DNA of 64,000 nucleotides, taken from the NCBI GenBank assembly GCA_031291305.1, contig JARLJH010000023.1, positions 62,001-126,000 of the forward strand, written 5' to 3'. Source of the DNA: Rhodoferax sp. GTDB lineage: Bacteria; Pseudomonadota; Gammaproteobacteria; Burkholderiales; Burkholderiaceae_C. The translations under genes and the position numbers were made by a program. Below are positions 1 to 8,889 of this stretch, in pieces. The notes under the pieces are model-generated. The model was not told the DNA's origin and did not search any database. It saw nothing but the letters and a program-made list of their open reading frames with translations. Position 1 is the stretch's first letter. Every line of letters starts with the position of its first letter.

Positions 1-2211
1 TGTCCGGTGTGCAATTACTCGATTGCCGAGCTGGAACCGCGCCTGTTCTCGTTCAACTCACCCGTGGGGGCCTGCCCGAGCTGCGACGGTCTGGGCATGC
101 AGGACTTTTTTGACCCGGCGCGGGTGGTGGCGTTCCCGTCCTTGAGTCTGGCCAGCGGCGCCATCAAAGGCTGGGACCGGCGCAACGCCTACTACTTTGC
201 CATGCTGGAGAGCCTGGCCGCGCACTACAAGTTTGATATTGACGCGACGTTTGAAACGCTGCCTGACGCGGTGCAAAACGCCATCCTGCACGGCTCGGGC
301 GAGGAAGACATCAAGTTTTCCTATGTCATGGAATCGGGCAATAACGTTGGCAAGAAAGTCACCAAGAAGCACCCGTTCGAGGGCATCATCCCCAACCTGC
401 AGCGGCGCTACCGCGAAACCGACTCGTCCGTGGTGCGCGAAGACCTGGCGCGTTACCGCGCCACGCAGCCCTGCCCGGATTGTGGTGGCAGCCGCCTGCG
501 CACCGAAGCCCGGCACGTGAAGATTGGCGAGGACGATCAGGCGCGGGGCATTTTCGAACTTAGCCACTACACGCTGGCCGAGTGCTTTGGCTACTTCAAC
601 ACCCTGCAAATGCAAGGTGCCAAGGGTGACATTGCCGCCAAGGTGGTGCGTGAAATCAGCCTGCGCCTGAAATTCCTCAACGACGTGGGCCTGACCTACC
701 TGAGCTTGGACCGCAGCGCAGAAACCTTGAGCGGCGGTGAGAGCCAGCGCATCCGCCTGGCCAGCCAGATCGGCTCCGGACTCACGGGCGTGATGTACGT
801 GCTTGACGAGCCCAGCATCGGCCTGCACCAGCGCGACAACGACCGCCTGATCGACACCCTGAAACACCTGCGCGACATTGGCAACAGCGTGCTGGTGGTC
901 GAGCACGACGAAGACATGATGCGCGCCGCCGACCAGATCATCGACCTGGGGCCGGGCGCCGGCGTGCACGGCGGGCGAATCATGGCACAGGGCACGTTTG
1001 ACGAAGTCAGTGCCAACCCCAACTCATTGACCGGGCAGTATCTGGCACACACGCTGCAGATTGATGTGCCCAGCCATCGCACCGCGTGGCTGCCCACTGA
1101 GACTCCAAAAGCGTTCAACGATGGCAAAGCCAGCCGCCACGCACCCAGCCCCGCCGCCATCCGCCGCGCCGAGCGCGAGGCGCAGCACATCGCCACCCTG
1201 GGCGAACTGCAGGCCCTCAAGGTCATCGGCGCCAGCGGCCACAACCTGAAAAACGTCGATGTGGCCTTCCCGGTCGGCCTGTTCACCTGCGTGACCGGTG
1301 TGTCGGGCTCGGGCAAGTCCACGCTGGTCAACGACACGCTGTACAAGGCGGTGGCACGCACCATCTACCGCGCGCACGACGAGCCGTCGGAACACAGCGC
1401 CATCGAAGGCATTGAATACTTCGACAAGGTCATCAACGTCGACCAGAGCCCGATTGGCCGCACGCCGCGCTCCAACCCCGCCACCTACACCGGCCTGTTC
1501 ACCCCGATCCGCGAGCTGATGGCCGAGGTGCCGACAGCGCGCGAACGCGGCTACGGTCCGGGTCGCTTCAGTTTCAACGTCAGCCAGGCCAGCGGCGGCG
1601 GACGCTGCGAAGCCTGCGAAGGCGACGGCATGGTCAAGGTGGAAATGCACTTTTTGCCCGACGTCTATGTGCCCTGCGACGTGTGCGCTGGCAAGCGCTA
1701 CAACCGCGAAACGCTGGAAGTGCTCTACAAGGGCAAAAACATCGCGCAGATTCTGGACCTGACGGTGGAAGCCGCGCACGAGTTCTTCAAAGCCGTGCCG
1801 ACCATCGAGCGCAAGCTGCACACCCTGCTGGACGTGGGCCTGAGTTACATCCGGCTCGGTCAAGCCGCCACCACGCTGTCAGGCGGCGAGGCGCAGCGCG
1901 TGAAGCTCGCGCTGGAGCTCAGCAAGCGCGACACCGGGCGCACGCTCTACATCCTGGACGAGCCCACCACCGGCCTGCACTTTGCCGACATCGACTTGCT
2001 GCTCAAAGTGCTGCACCAGCTGCGCGACGCAGGCAACACCATCGTGGTGATCGAGCACAACCTGGACGTGATCAAAACCGCCGACTGGCTGATCGACATG
2101 GGGCCTGAGGGCGGCAGTGGCGGCGGCACGGTGGTCGGCGTGGGGACGCCTGAAGACTTGGCCGCCAACCCGGCCAGCCACACCGGGCGGTATCTGGCGC
2201 GGTTGTTGTAG
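1..2211 (+). CDS. uvrA: Excinuclease ABC subunit A, 3' part (partial at left edge)
   Basis: This is the damage-recognition ATPase of nucleotide excision repair, which loads UvrB on distorted DNA. The reading frame is open from base 1, so about the first quarter of the protein lies outside the window; 736 codons are visible against roughly 940-1000 residues for the family. Visible hallmarks in order are paired zinc cysteines (CPVC, CPSC, CPDC), the first ABC signature LSGGESQR followed by the Walker B stretch [10 protein letters not shown], the second Walker [10 protein letters not shown], the C-terminal zinc module CEAC...CDVC, and the second signature LSGGEAQR with [10 protein letters not shown]. 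All catalytic motifs present in this part are intact. The next gene is 260 bp away and unrelated, so uvrA probably ends its own transcription unit. Confidence 0.97.
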   Translation, partial: CPVCNYSIAELEPRLFSFNSPVGACPSCDGLGMQDFFDPARVVAFPSLSLASGAIKGWDRRNAYYFAMLESLAAHYKFDIDATFETLPDAVQNAILHGSGEEDIKFSYVMESGNNVGKKVTKKHPFEGIIPNLQRRYRETDSSVVREDLARYRATQPCPDCGGSRLRTEARHVKIGEDDQARGIFELSHYTLAECFGYFNTLQMQGAKGDIAAKVVREISLRLKFLNDVGLTYLSLDRSAETLSGGESQRIRLASQIGSGLTGVMYVLDEPSIGLHQRDNDRLIDTLKHLRDIGNSVLVVEHDEDMMRAADQIIDLGPGAGVHGGRIMAQGTFDEVSANPNSLTGQYLAHTLQIDVPSHRTAWLPTETPKAFNDGKASRHAPSPAAIRRAEREAQHIATLGELQALKVIGASGHNLKNVDVAFPVGLFTCVTGVSGSGKSTLVNDTLYKAVARTIYRAHDEPSEHSAIEGIEYFDKVINVDQSPIGRTPRSNPATYTGLFTPIRELMAEVPTARERGYGPGRFSFNVSQASGGGRCEACEGDGMVKVEMHFLPDVYVPCDVCAGKRYNRETLEVLYKGKNIAQILDLTVEAAHEFFKAVPTIERKLHTLLDVGLSYIRLGQAATTLSGGEAQRVKLALELSKRDTGRTLYILDEPTTGLHFADIDLLLKVLHQLRDAGNTIVVIEHNLDVIKTADWLIDMGPEGGSGGGTVVGVGTPEDLAANPASHTGRYLARLL

Positions 2212-2471
2212 GCCACACAGCGGCCCAAGGGCCATTCCAAGGTGCGATACTTGGGCTCAGGCGGTTGAGTTTCCTATCCGTAAACCTGACAGACCAAACC
2301 AGCTTCCGGGTGGAAATATTCTTACCCCCGACCGTTTTGCCTAAAAGCGAATCAAGATTCTCTGACTATTAAAGCGTCAGCCCATCTGACAGAATTCAGC
2401 CCACATACAACGTTCGGGCAGGCGTGCCCCAGCCACAGCCAAAATCAAACACATTTCCCGCTAGGAAGCAC

Positions 2472-4418
2472 ATGTTCCAAAACTTACGCCTCTGGGCCAA
2501 AATCATGCTGGTTATGGGGGCGGCCATCGCCATCGTGGGTGCCGCACTCACCTTCACCAATCTGGCCAACATGCAAAGCCTGATCCGCGAGGCCGAGCGC
2601 AGTGCGCTCGACGCGCATCTCAAGGCGATCAACAACGCCATCGCCGCTGAAAGCCGAACCGCCGAAACCATGAGCGCGCTGGTGGCGAACATTCCGCTGG
2701 TGCAGGAAGAATTCGCCAGCGGCGACCGCAAGGGTTTGGCCGGGCTGTTCGTGCCGGGTTTCAAATCGTTAAGCAAGGATTACAACGTCGAACAATTCCA
2801 GTTCCATACGGCGGATTCCCTCTCTTTCCTGCGTGTGCACAAACCGGAAAAGTTCGGCGACGACCTGACTGCATTTCGCAATACGGTGGTCGCCGTCAAC
2901 AAGGGCCAGAAGCCGGTGCACGGCCTTGAAGGCGGCGTCGCGGGGATGGGCTCGCGCGGCATGGTTCCCGTGCTGTACAACGGTAAACACATCGGCTCGG
3001 TCGAGTTCGGCATGAGCTTCGGCCAGCCCTTTTTCGACGATCTGAAACGCCAGAACGGTGTCGATGTCTCGCTGCACATTCTGGACAAGGACAGTTTCAA
3101 AACCATGGCCTCCACCCTAGGCAAGGAACCGTTGCTGGACAGCGAGATGTTGAAACAAGCCATGAACGGCGAACCGCAGCTTGACCACCGAGACATTCAG
3201 GGGGTGCACCATGCCGTCTATGCCGCTTCCGTCGCCGACTTTTCAGGCAAGCCCATCGGTGTGATCGAGATCGCCATGGACAGCAGCAGTTACCAGGCCA
3301 TGTTCGTCTCGGCGCGCAACACGGCCATCATCGAAGGCATCGTGTGCATTCTGTTCGGCCTGGGGCTGACCATGCTGATCGCGCGCCATCTGGTGGCCCG
3401 CATCAACACTGTGGTTGCGACGGTCAACCGTGTCGCGCAAGGCGACTTATCGGTCGATGTCGAGCTTGAAGGCCGCGACGAGATCGCCGATCTGGCACGC
3501 GCCACGCGCGAAATGCGGCGCAAGCTGCACGATCTAGCCGCCGAAGTCGGCGCCAACGCCGCCAAAGTGCATGCGGCGGCGCAGGAGATCGCGGGCACGG
3601 TCGAAAACCAGGCAGCCACTTCGACTCAAATGTCATCATCGGTCGCCGAGATCACCTCGACCATGGAAGAGCTCTCTGCCTCCTCCAACCAGATCGCCGA
3701 TCACTCCAAATCGGTGGTGGACATTGCCAGCCAGACTTGGGAAAGCAGCAAGCAGGGAGCCGAAGCCATGCGCCTGATGCAGAACCGAATGGAGGGCATC
3801 CGCGCCGACAACCAGCTCAGCCTGCAAGAGATCGTCAACCTTGGCCTCAAGTCCAAGCAGATCAGCAAGGTGATGGAGATCATCAACACCATCGCCGACC
3901 AGACCAAGCTGATCGCTTTTAACGCTGCACTGGAAGCTTCCAGCGCAGGCGAGGCTGGCAAGCGATTCTCCGTCGTCGCCGGGGAAATACGCCGTCTGGC
4001 CGACAGCGTGACCGAGTCCACCGGCGAGATCGAGGGCAAGATTCAGGAGATACAGGACTCCATCAGCCGTCTGGTGATCACCTCGGAAAAAGGCGTGTCG
4101 GCGATTGCCTCCGGTCTGGATGCCAGCGCCGGGACAGCCCGTGGTCTAAGCGAACTGGTTGGCGCAACCAGCCAGACCAGCAATGCCGCCCAGCAAATTT
4201 CGCTCTCCACCCAGCAGCAGAAGATCGCCAGCAACCAGGTGGTCATCGCATTGCGAGAGATCGTCAGCGCCAGCTCGCAAACCGCGCAGTCGATCACCCG
4301 CATCTCGCAGATCAGCGAAGACATGTTGAGTTTGTCGGCACAACTGGATGGACTGGCACACCAGTTCAAGCTGGACGATGCAGGGGAAAACCTTCGCCGG
4401 ACCAGCTCGCGCGAATGA
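2472..4418 (+). CDS. Methyl-accepting chemotaxis protein with double-Cache-like sensor
   Basis: This is a transmembrane chemoreceptor of 648 aa and the first gene of the chemosensory operon. I start it at ATG 2472 because AGGAAG lies a few bases upstream; an upstream GTG at 2424 adds 16 implausible residues. A membrane segment at about residues 8-30 is followed by a large periplasmic domain containing FLRVHKPEKFGDD and GSVEFG, typical of a dCache_3-like ligand domain. A second membrane segment near 280-300, HAMP and a long coiled-coil signalling domain follow. The hairpin tip reads QTKLIAFNAALEASSAGEAGKR, a non-canonical class compared with enterobacterial Tar/Tsr. No C-terminal NWETF-type CheR-tethering peptide is present. 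The ligand is unknown. Confidence 0.93.
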   Translation: MFQNLRLWAKIMLVMGAAIAIVGAALTFTNLANMQSLIREAERSALDAHLKAINNAIAAESRTAETMSALVANIPLVQEEFASGDRKGLAGLFVPGFKSLSKDYNVEQFQFHTADSLSFLRVHKPEKFGDDLTAFRNTVVAVNKGQKPVHGLEGGVAGMGSRGMVPVLYNGKHIGSVEFGMSFGQPFFDDLKRQNGVDVSLHILDKDSFKTMASTLGKEPLLDSEMLKQAMNGEPQLDHRDIQGVHHAVYAASVADFSGKPIGVIEIAMDSSSYQAMFVSARNTAIIEGIVCILFGLGLTMLIARHLVARINTVVATVNRVAQGDLSVDVELEGRDEIADLARATREMRRKLHDLAAEVGANAAKVHAAAQEIAGTVENQAATSTQMSSSVAEITSTMEELSASSNQIADHSKSVVDIASQTWESSKQGAEAMRLMQNRMEGIRADNQLSLQEIVNLGLKSKQISKVMEIINTIADQTKLIAFNAALEASSAGEAGKRFSVVAGEIRRLADSVTESTGEIEGKIQEIQDSISRLVITSEKGVSAIASGLDASAGTARGLSELVGATSQTSNAAQQISLSTQQQKIASNQVVIALREIVSASSQTAQSITRISQISEDMLSLSAQLDGLAHQFKLDDAGENLRRTSSRE

Positions 4419-4469
4419 GTCAATGAAAGCCGTGACAATACCCGAATCCAGATAGAAAACAGCAAGACC

Positions 4470-6092
4470 ATGTCGATCAATACCAAGTTGTTACTGACCA
4501 TTGCCGCTACTTTGTTCGGCTTGATCATGGTATCCGGCCTTACCCTGATGGAAGAAAAATCCACGCTGCTGGATGACCGCAAGGCCAGCACCCGCAATGA
4601 AGTGGAAACCGCTTACGGCCTGTTGACCTACTACCACGAGCGGCAAAAGAAAGGCGATCTCACAGAAGCGCAAGCGCAGCGCGCAGCACTGGATCACATC
4701 CGGACGCTCCGTTACGGAGACAACGAGTACTTCTGGGTCAACGACATGAACAATCGCATGCTGATGCACCCGGTCAAACCGGAGATGGAAGGCAACGACT
4801 ATTCCGACCTCAAGGACGCCAATGGCAAATTGTTCTTCCGCGAATTCAGCCAGCTCGTTCGCAAATCGGGTTCCGGTTTCGTGGCATACGCATGGCCCAA
4901 GCCCGGCTTTACCAAGCCGGTAGGGAAAATCTCCTACACCAAGGGTTTCGAGCCTTGGGGCTGGGTGCTTTGTTCGGGCATCTATCTGGACGACGTCGAT
5001 GCGCTGTTCCGCGAAAAGGCTACCCATGTCCTCGGGTTCATCGCTGCCATCGTACTAGCCATCGCCGCCCTCCTGCTAATGACAGGACGCAAGCTGGTCA
5101 GACGCATCGACATGGTGGTTGCCGGGGTAAACCGGGTTGCGCACGGCGACCTCACCAAGGACATCAACGACGCCAACAAAGACGAAATCGGGCAGCTTGC
5201 CCAAGCCGCAAACGAGATGCGCAACCAACTCCACAATCTGGCGACGCAACTGAACGCGCATGCCCGGCAGATCACGCTGGCTTCAACGGAGATCGATGAG
5301 GCAGTGGGAAACCAGGCATCCACCTCGACGCAAATGTCTTCGTCGGTGGCGGAAATCACATCCACCGTGGAAGAGCTATCCGCCTCTTCCACGCAAATCG
5401 CCGATCACTCCAAGGCCGTGGTCGACATCGCCAACCAGACTCTGGAGAACAGCAGACTGGGCTCCGCTGCGATGCAGACGGTGCTCGCGCATGTGAGCGA
5501 TATCCGCAGCGACAACCAGTCCACCCTGCGGGAGATCGTCGAGCTCGGCGCCAAATCCAAGGAGATCAGCAAGATCATGGCAATGATCGACACCATCGCC
5601 GGACAAACCAAGCTGATTGCCTTCAATGCGGCGCTTGAAGCCTCCAGCGCGGGCGAGGCAGGCAAGCGTTTCTCCGTCGTCGCCGGGGAAATACGCCGCC
5701 TGGCCGACAGCGTGACCGAGTCCACCGGCGAGATTGAAACCAAGACCAACGAGATACAGGATGCGATCAGTCGTCTGGTCATCACTTCCGAAAAAGGCGC
5801 CGGCAACATCACCGCAGGCTTGACGGCCAGTACAGCCACCGCCGCGCACCTGACCGAAATCGTCAATGACGCCAGCCACACCAGCAACGCAGCCCAGCAG
5901 ATCTCACTCTCCACCCAGCAACAGAAGATCGCCAGCAACCAAGTGGCCGTCGCCCTGCGCGAGATCGTCTCCGCGAGCGCACACACCGCGCAGTCGATCA
6001 CCCGCATCTCGCAAATCAGCAAGGATATGTCAGAGCTGTCAGCCCGACTGAACGGATTGGTACGCCAGTTCAAACTATCAGAGAAAGCCTGA
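4470..6092 (+). CDS. Methyl-accepting chemotaxis protein with single-Cache sensor
   Basis: This 540 aa chemoreceptor has a membrane segment at residues 7-27 and a periplasmic region with YFWVNDMNNRMLMHP and GWVLCSGIYLDDVD, the signature of an sCache_2 domain that in characterised receptors often binds small carboxylates. A second membrane segment near 188-206, HAMP and an MCP signalling domain follow. Its hairpin is almost the same as in the preceding receptor, and a stretch of about 64 bp near 5670-5735 differs from the upstream gene at only one base, including synonymous sites. It sits 51 bp behind the first receptor and lacks a CheR-tethering pentapeptide. Confidence 0.93.
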   Translation: MSINTKLLLTIAATLFGLIMVSGLTLMEEKSTLLDDRKASTRNEVETAYGLLTYYHERQKKGDLTEAQAQRAALDHIRTLRYGDNEYFWVNDMNNRMLMHPVKPEMEGNDYSDLKDANGKLFFREFSQLVRKSGSGFVAYAWPKPGFTKPVGKISYTKGFEPWGWVLCSGIYLDDVDALFREKATHVLGFIAAIVLAIAALLLMTGRKLVRRIDMVVAGVNRVAHGDLTKDINDANKDEIGQLAQAANEMRNQLHNLATQLNAHARQITLASTEIDEAVGNQASTSTQMSSSVAEITSTVEELSASSTQIADHSKAVVDIANQTLENSRLGSAAMQTVLAHVSDIRSDNQSTLREIVELGAKSKEISKIMAMIDTIAGQTKLIAFNAALEASSAGEAGKRFSVVAGEIRRLADSVTESTGEIETKTNEIQDAISRLVITSEKGAGNITAGLTASTATAAHLTEIVNDASHTSNAAQQISLSTQQQKIASNQVAVALREIVSASAHTAQSITRISQISKDMSELSARLNGLVRQFKLSEKA

Positions 6093-6103
6093 GGATGCCC
6101 GCC

Positions 6104-7813
6104 ATGAACCTGTTCTCCCGCATGAAACTGTCACACCGCTTCGCGCTGTTGATCGCCTTCGGCGCCAGCGGTTTCGCCCTGTACGGTGTCTGGTCGTTCA
6201 AGACGCTGAACGAGTTGAAGATCAACAGCCCGCTCTACCAGCACATCGTACAAGGCAAGGATTTGGTGGCCGACATCCTGCCGCCGCCGGAATACATCAT
6301 CGAATCGTATCTGGTGTCGCTGCAATTGCTGGAAGCAAGCGACGCAAGCGAGCTGGCCCAACTGGCGCAGCGGTTGAAGGCGCTCAAAAGCGACTACGAC
6401 ACGCGCCACGAATTCTGGCTGAAAGAAAAACTGGATACCGAACTTGGCGAACTGTTCCGTAAACGCGCAGACGAACCCGCGCAGGCTTTCTATGCCGATG
6501 CCTTCAAGGAATTTTTGCCGGCCTTGCAAAAAGGCGACCGCAGCAAAGCACAAGCGGTCATGGTGCGCATGAAGGGCAACTACGAGGCGCACCGCCAACT
6601 TATCGACCAAGTGGTGCAAATCACCAACAAGCGCAACGCATCCGATGAAGTCATCGCGCGCGAACGCATCGATACGGCGACCATGGAGTTGCTCGTTACT
6701 CTAGTCGTCACGCTCGGCGGCGCGGTGCTAATGGCCATATTCATCGCGCGCAGACTGCTGGCCAGTCTGGGCGGTGAGCCGGAATATGCGGCGCGAATCG
6801 CCCATACCATCGCCGACTTCGATCTTTCCGTCAGCGTGGAAACGAAGCCCGGCGATGAAACCAGCATGCTCGCCGCGATGAAGACCATGCAGCACAATCT
6901 GGCGCAAATGATTGGCAATGTGGAGCTCAGCGTGCGCGTGCTGGCCGACTCCGCGAAACAGTTGCAGCAGACTGCCGGAACCGCATCGCAATACGCGCCA
7001 CAGGGGGCAACGGAATCAATGGCGGCAGCCGTCGAGGAAATGTCCGCCACAGTCAGCCAGATTACCTCTACCATGGAAGAGCTTTCTGCTTCGTCATCCC
7101 AGATCGCCGAGCACTCCGGGGCGGTGGCCGATGTTGCCAGTCATACATGGGAAAAGAGCAAGCAGGGATCGGAGTCGATGCGCTCCGTGGTGGTGCGCAT
7201 GAACGACATTCGTACCGACAACCAGGACAACCTTCAGGAAATCACAGATCTCGGTGTCAAGTCCCGCCAAATCAGCAAAGTAATGGAGATCATCAACACC
7301 ATCGCCGACCAAACAAAACTGATCGCATTCAACGCCGCATTGGAAGCCTCAAGCGCAGGCGAAGCGGGCAAGCGCTTCTCCGTGGTGGCGGGCGAAATTC
7401 GCCGCTTGGCCGACAACGTTACCGACTCCACCGGCAACATTGATGTCAAAATTCAGGAGATACAGGACTCAATCAGCCGCTTGGTCATCACGTCCGAAAA
7501 GAGTGGTGCGGTTATCAACGCGGGCATGGAAGCAAGCACCCGCACCGCGCACGATCTTGATGATCTGGTCGAAGCCGCCAGCCAGTCGCGCAATGCCGCA
7601 CGACAGATTTCCATTTCGACCCAACAGCAGAAAATCGCGGGTGACCAGGTGGTTATCGCGTTGCGCGAGATTGTCAGCGCCAGCTCGCAAACGGCGCAGG
7701 CTATCGCCACAGTAAGTCGCATCAGCGGGGAAATGACCTCGCTTTCACTGGAACTGAATGAACAGATCAAACGCTTCCGTTTGAACAAGCTCACGGAAAA
7801 ACAGGGCGCATGA
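6104..7813 (+). CDS. Methyl-accepting chemotaxis protein with helical-bundle sensor
   Basis: This is the third receptor of the array, 569 aa. I prefer ATG 6104 because GAGG at 6091-6094 is properly spaced; ATG 6095 would directly abut it. The N-terminal membrane helix is followed by a mainly helical periplasmic domain containing QGKDLVADILPPPEYIIES, not a Cache fold, then a membrane helix near 200-218. A HAMP-like segment (LGGEPEYAARIAHTIADFDL) and a cytoplasmic hairpin of the same class as its two neighbours follow. The gene overlaps cheB by 4 bp, so receptor and methylesterase are probably translationally coupled. The three receptors differ in sensor fold but share the signalling tip, suggesting three inputs to one kinase. 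Confidence 0.92.
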   Translation: MNLFSRMKLSHRFALLIAFGASGFALYGVWSFKTLNELKINSPLYQHIVQGKDLVADILPPPEYIIESYLVSLQLLEASDASELAQLAQRLKALKSDYDTRHEFWLKEKLDTELGELFRKRADEPAQAFYADAFKEFLPALQKGDRSKAQAVMVRMKGNYEAHRQLIDQVVQITNKRNASDEVIARERIDTATMELLVTLVVTLGGAVLMAIFIARRLLASLGGEPEYAARIAHTIADFDLSVSVETKPGDETSMLAAMKTMQHNLAQMIGNVELSVRVLADSAKQLQQTAGTASQYAPQGATESMAAAVEEMSATVSQITSTMEELSASSSQIAEHSGAVADVASHTWEKSKQGSESMRSVVVRMNDIRTDNQDNLQEITDLGVKSRQISKVMEIINTIADQTKLIAFNAALEASSAGEAGKRFSVVAGEIRRLADNVTDSTGNIDVKIQEIQDSISRLVITSEKSGAVINAGMEASTRTAHDLDDLVEAASQSRNAARQISISTQQQKIAGDQVVIALREIVSASSQTAQAIATVSRISGEMTSLSLELNEQIKRFRLNKLTEKQGA

Positions 7814-8889
7814 TGAAACGCATCCGCGTATTGATCGCCGACGACAGCAGCCTCGCGCGCAGCTTGCTGCGCAGTTTTCTCGAAAACGAGAGCGACATGG
7901 ACGTGGTCGGCGAAGCTGCCAATGGCCGCGAGGCGGTCGAACTCGCACGCGAGCTCAAGCCCGACCTCATCACCATGGACATCGAGATGCCAGTGATGAA
8001 CGGCATGGATGCCATTGAGGAAATCATGTGCAGCAAGGCGATTCCCATCCTCGTCGTGAGCAGCGTCGCCGATGCCCGCAACGCGCTCGATGCGGTTGGG
8101 CGTGGCGCGCTTGAAGTGGTGAGCAAGCCCGACTACACCCCCGAAGAAGCGGCCAACTTTGTCAACAAAGTGCGCCTGCTGGCAGGTGTGGTGGTGATCA
8201 CCCGACTGCGTCCACGCAAAGCGGCCGATACTGCGCCGCCCCTGCCGCAGCGACAGCCTTCGGTGTTCGCGCCGGTATCCGGCGCGGACAACTATGCACG
8301 CGTATTTGCTATCGCCTGCTCCACCGGCGGACCGCAGGCACTGGCACAAATCCTGCCGGCACTGCCCGCAGGCTTTCCCTGCCCGGTGGTCATCGCCCAG
8401 CACATCTCGGATGGCTTCGCGGGCGGCATGGTTGAATGGCTGGCGCGTTTGTGCAAACTGCCGGTGCGACTGGCTGCCGATGGCGATGCGCTGCAATCCG
8501 GGGTGATCCACATCTCGCCCTCGGAACAGCATTGCAGCGTAACGCCGTCGCGGCGTATCGCGTTCGTAAAACGCACCCCGCAAGATATTTACCACCCCAG
8601 TTGCGATGTGCTGCTGGGCTCGGTGGCGGAGGTCTTCCGGCAGCAAGCCATTGGCATCATCCTCACCGGCATGGGACGAGACGGCGCGCAGGGCATCGCC
8701 CGCATCCGCGCCATGGGGGGGCTGACGCTGGGTCAGGACGAGGCCAGCTCTATCGTCTATGGCATGAACCGGGTAGCGACCGAAGCTGGGGACGTGCAGC
8801 AGGTGCTACCGCTCGATGCGATCGCAGGCGAAATGCTGCGGCTGACGCAAACGCGCATGCGGGCGGCGGCAACGGGGAGCGCGGCATGA
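7810..8889 (+). CDS. cheB: Chemotaxis response regulator / protein-glutamate methylesterase CheB
   Basis: This enzyme removes methyl groups from (and may deamidate) receptor glutamates to reset sensitivity. The N-terminal receiver (1-120) has the acidic pair DD at 11-12 and phosphoacceptor D57 in TMDIEMPVMNG. After a proline-rich linker the C-terminal esterase (about 165-350) shows the catalytic serine in ACSTGGP (S171), histidine in AQHISDGF (H198) and aspartate in LTGMGRDG (D291). Length (359 aa) is normal. The start overlaps the preceding receptor's stop and the end overlaps cheR as ATGA. In Wsp-type clusters this position is taken by WspF. Confidence 0.95.
   Translation: MMKRIRVLIADDSSLARSLLRSFLENESDMDVVGEAANGREAVELARELKPDLITMDIEMPVMNGMDAIEEIMCSKAIPILVVSSVADARNALDAVGRGALEVVSKPDYTPEEAANFVNKVRLLAGVVVITRLRPRKAADTAPPLPQRQPSVFAPVSGADNYARVFAIACSTGGPQALAQILPALPAGFPCPVVIAQHISDGFAGGMVEWLARLCKLPVRLAADGDALQSGVIHISPSEQHCSVTPSRRIAFVKRTPQDIYHPSCDVLLGSVAEVFRQQAIGIILTGMGRDGAQGIARIRAMGGLTLGQDEASSIVYGMNRVATEAGDVQQVLPLDAIAGEMLRLTQTRMRAAATGSAA

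Noticed and set aside
2212-2471. Sigma-28 promoter for the chemosensory operon
   Set aside because: No TAAA-N15-GCCGATAA pair with acceptable matches was found; the region shows nothing else I can support.
8436-8885. 150-codon N-terminal extension of CheR
   Set aside because: It overlaps cheB in another frame and has no homology; ATG 8886 with a 4-bp overlap fits the family.
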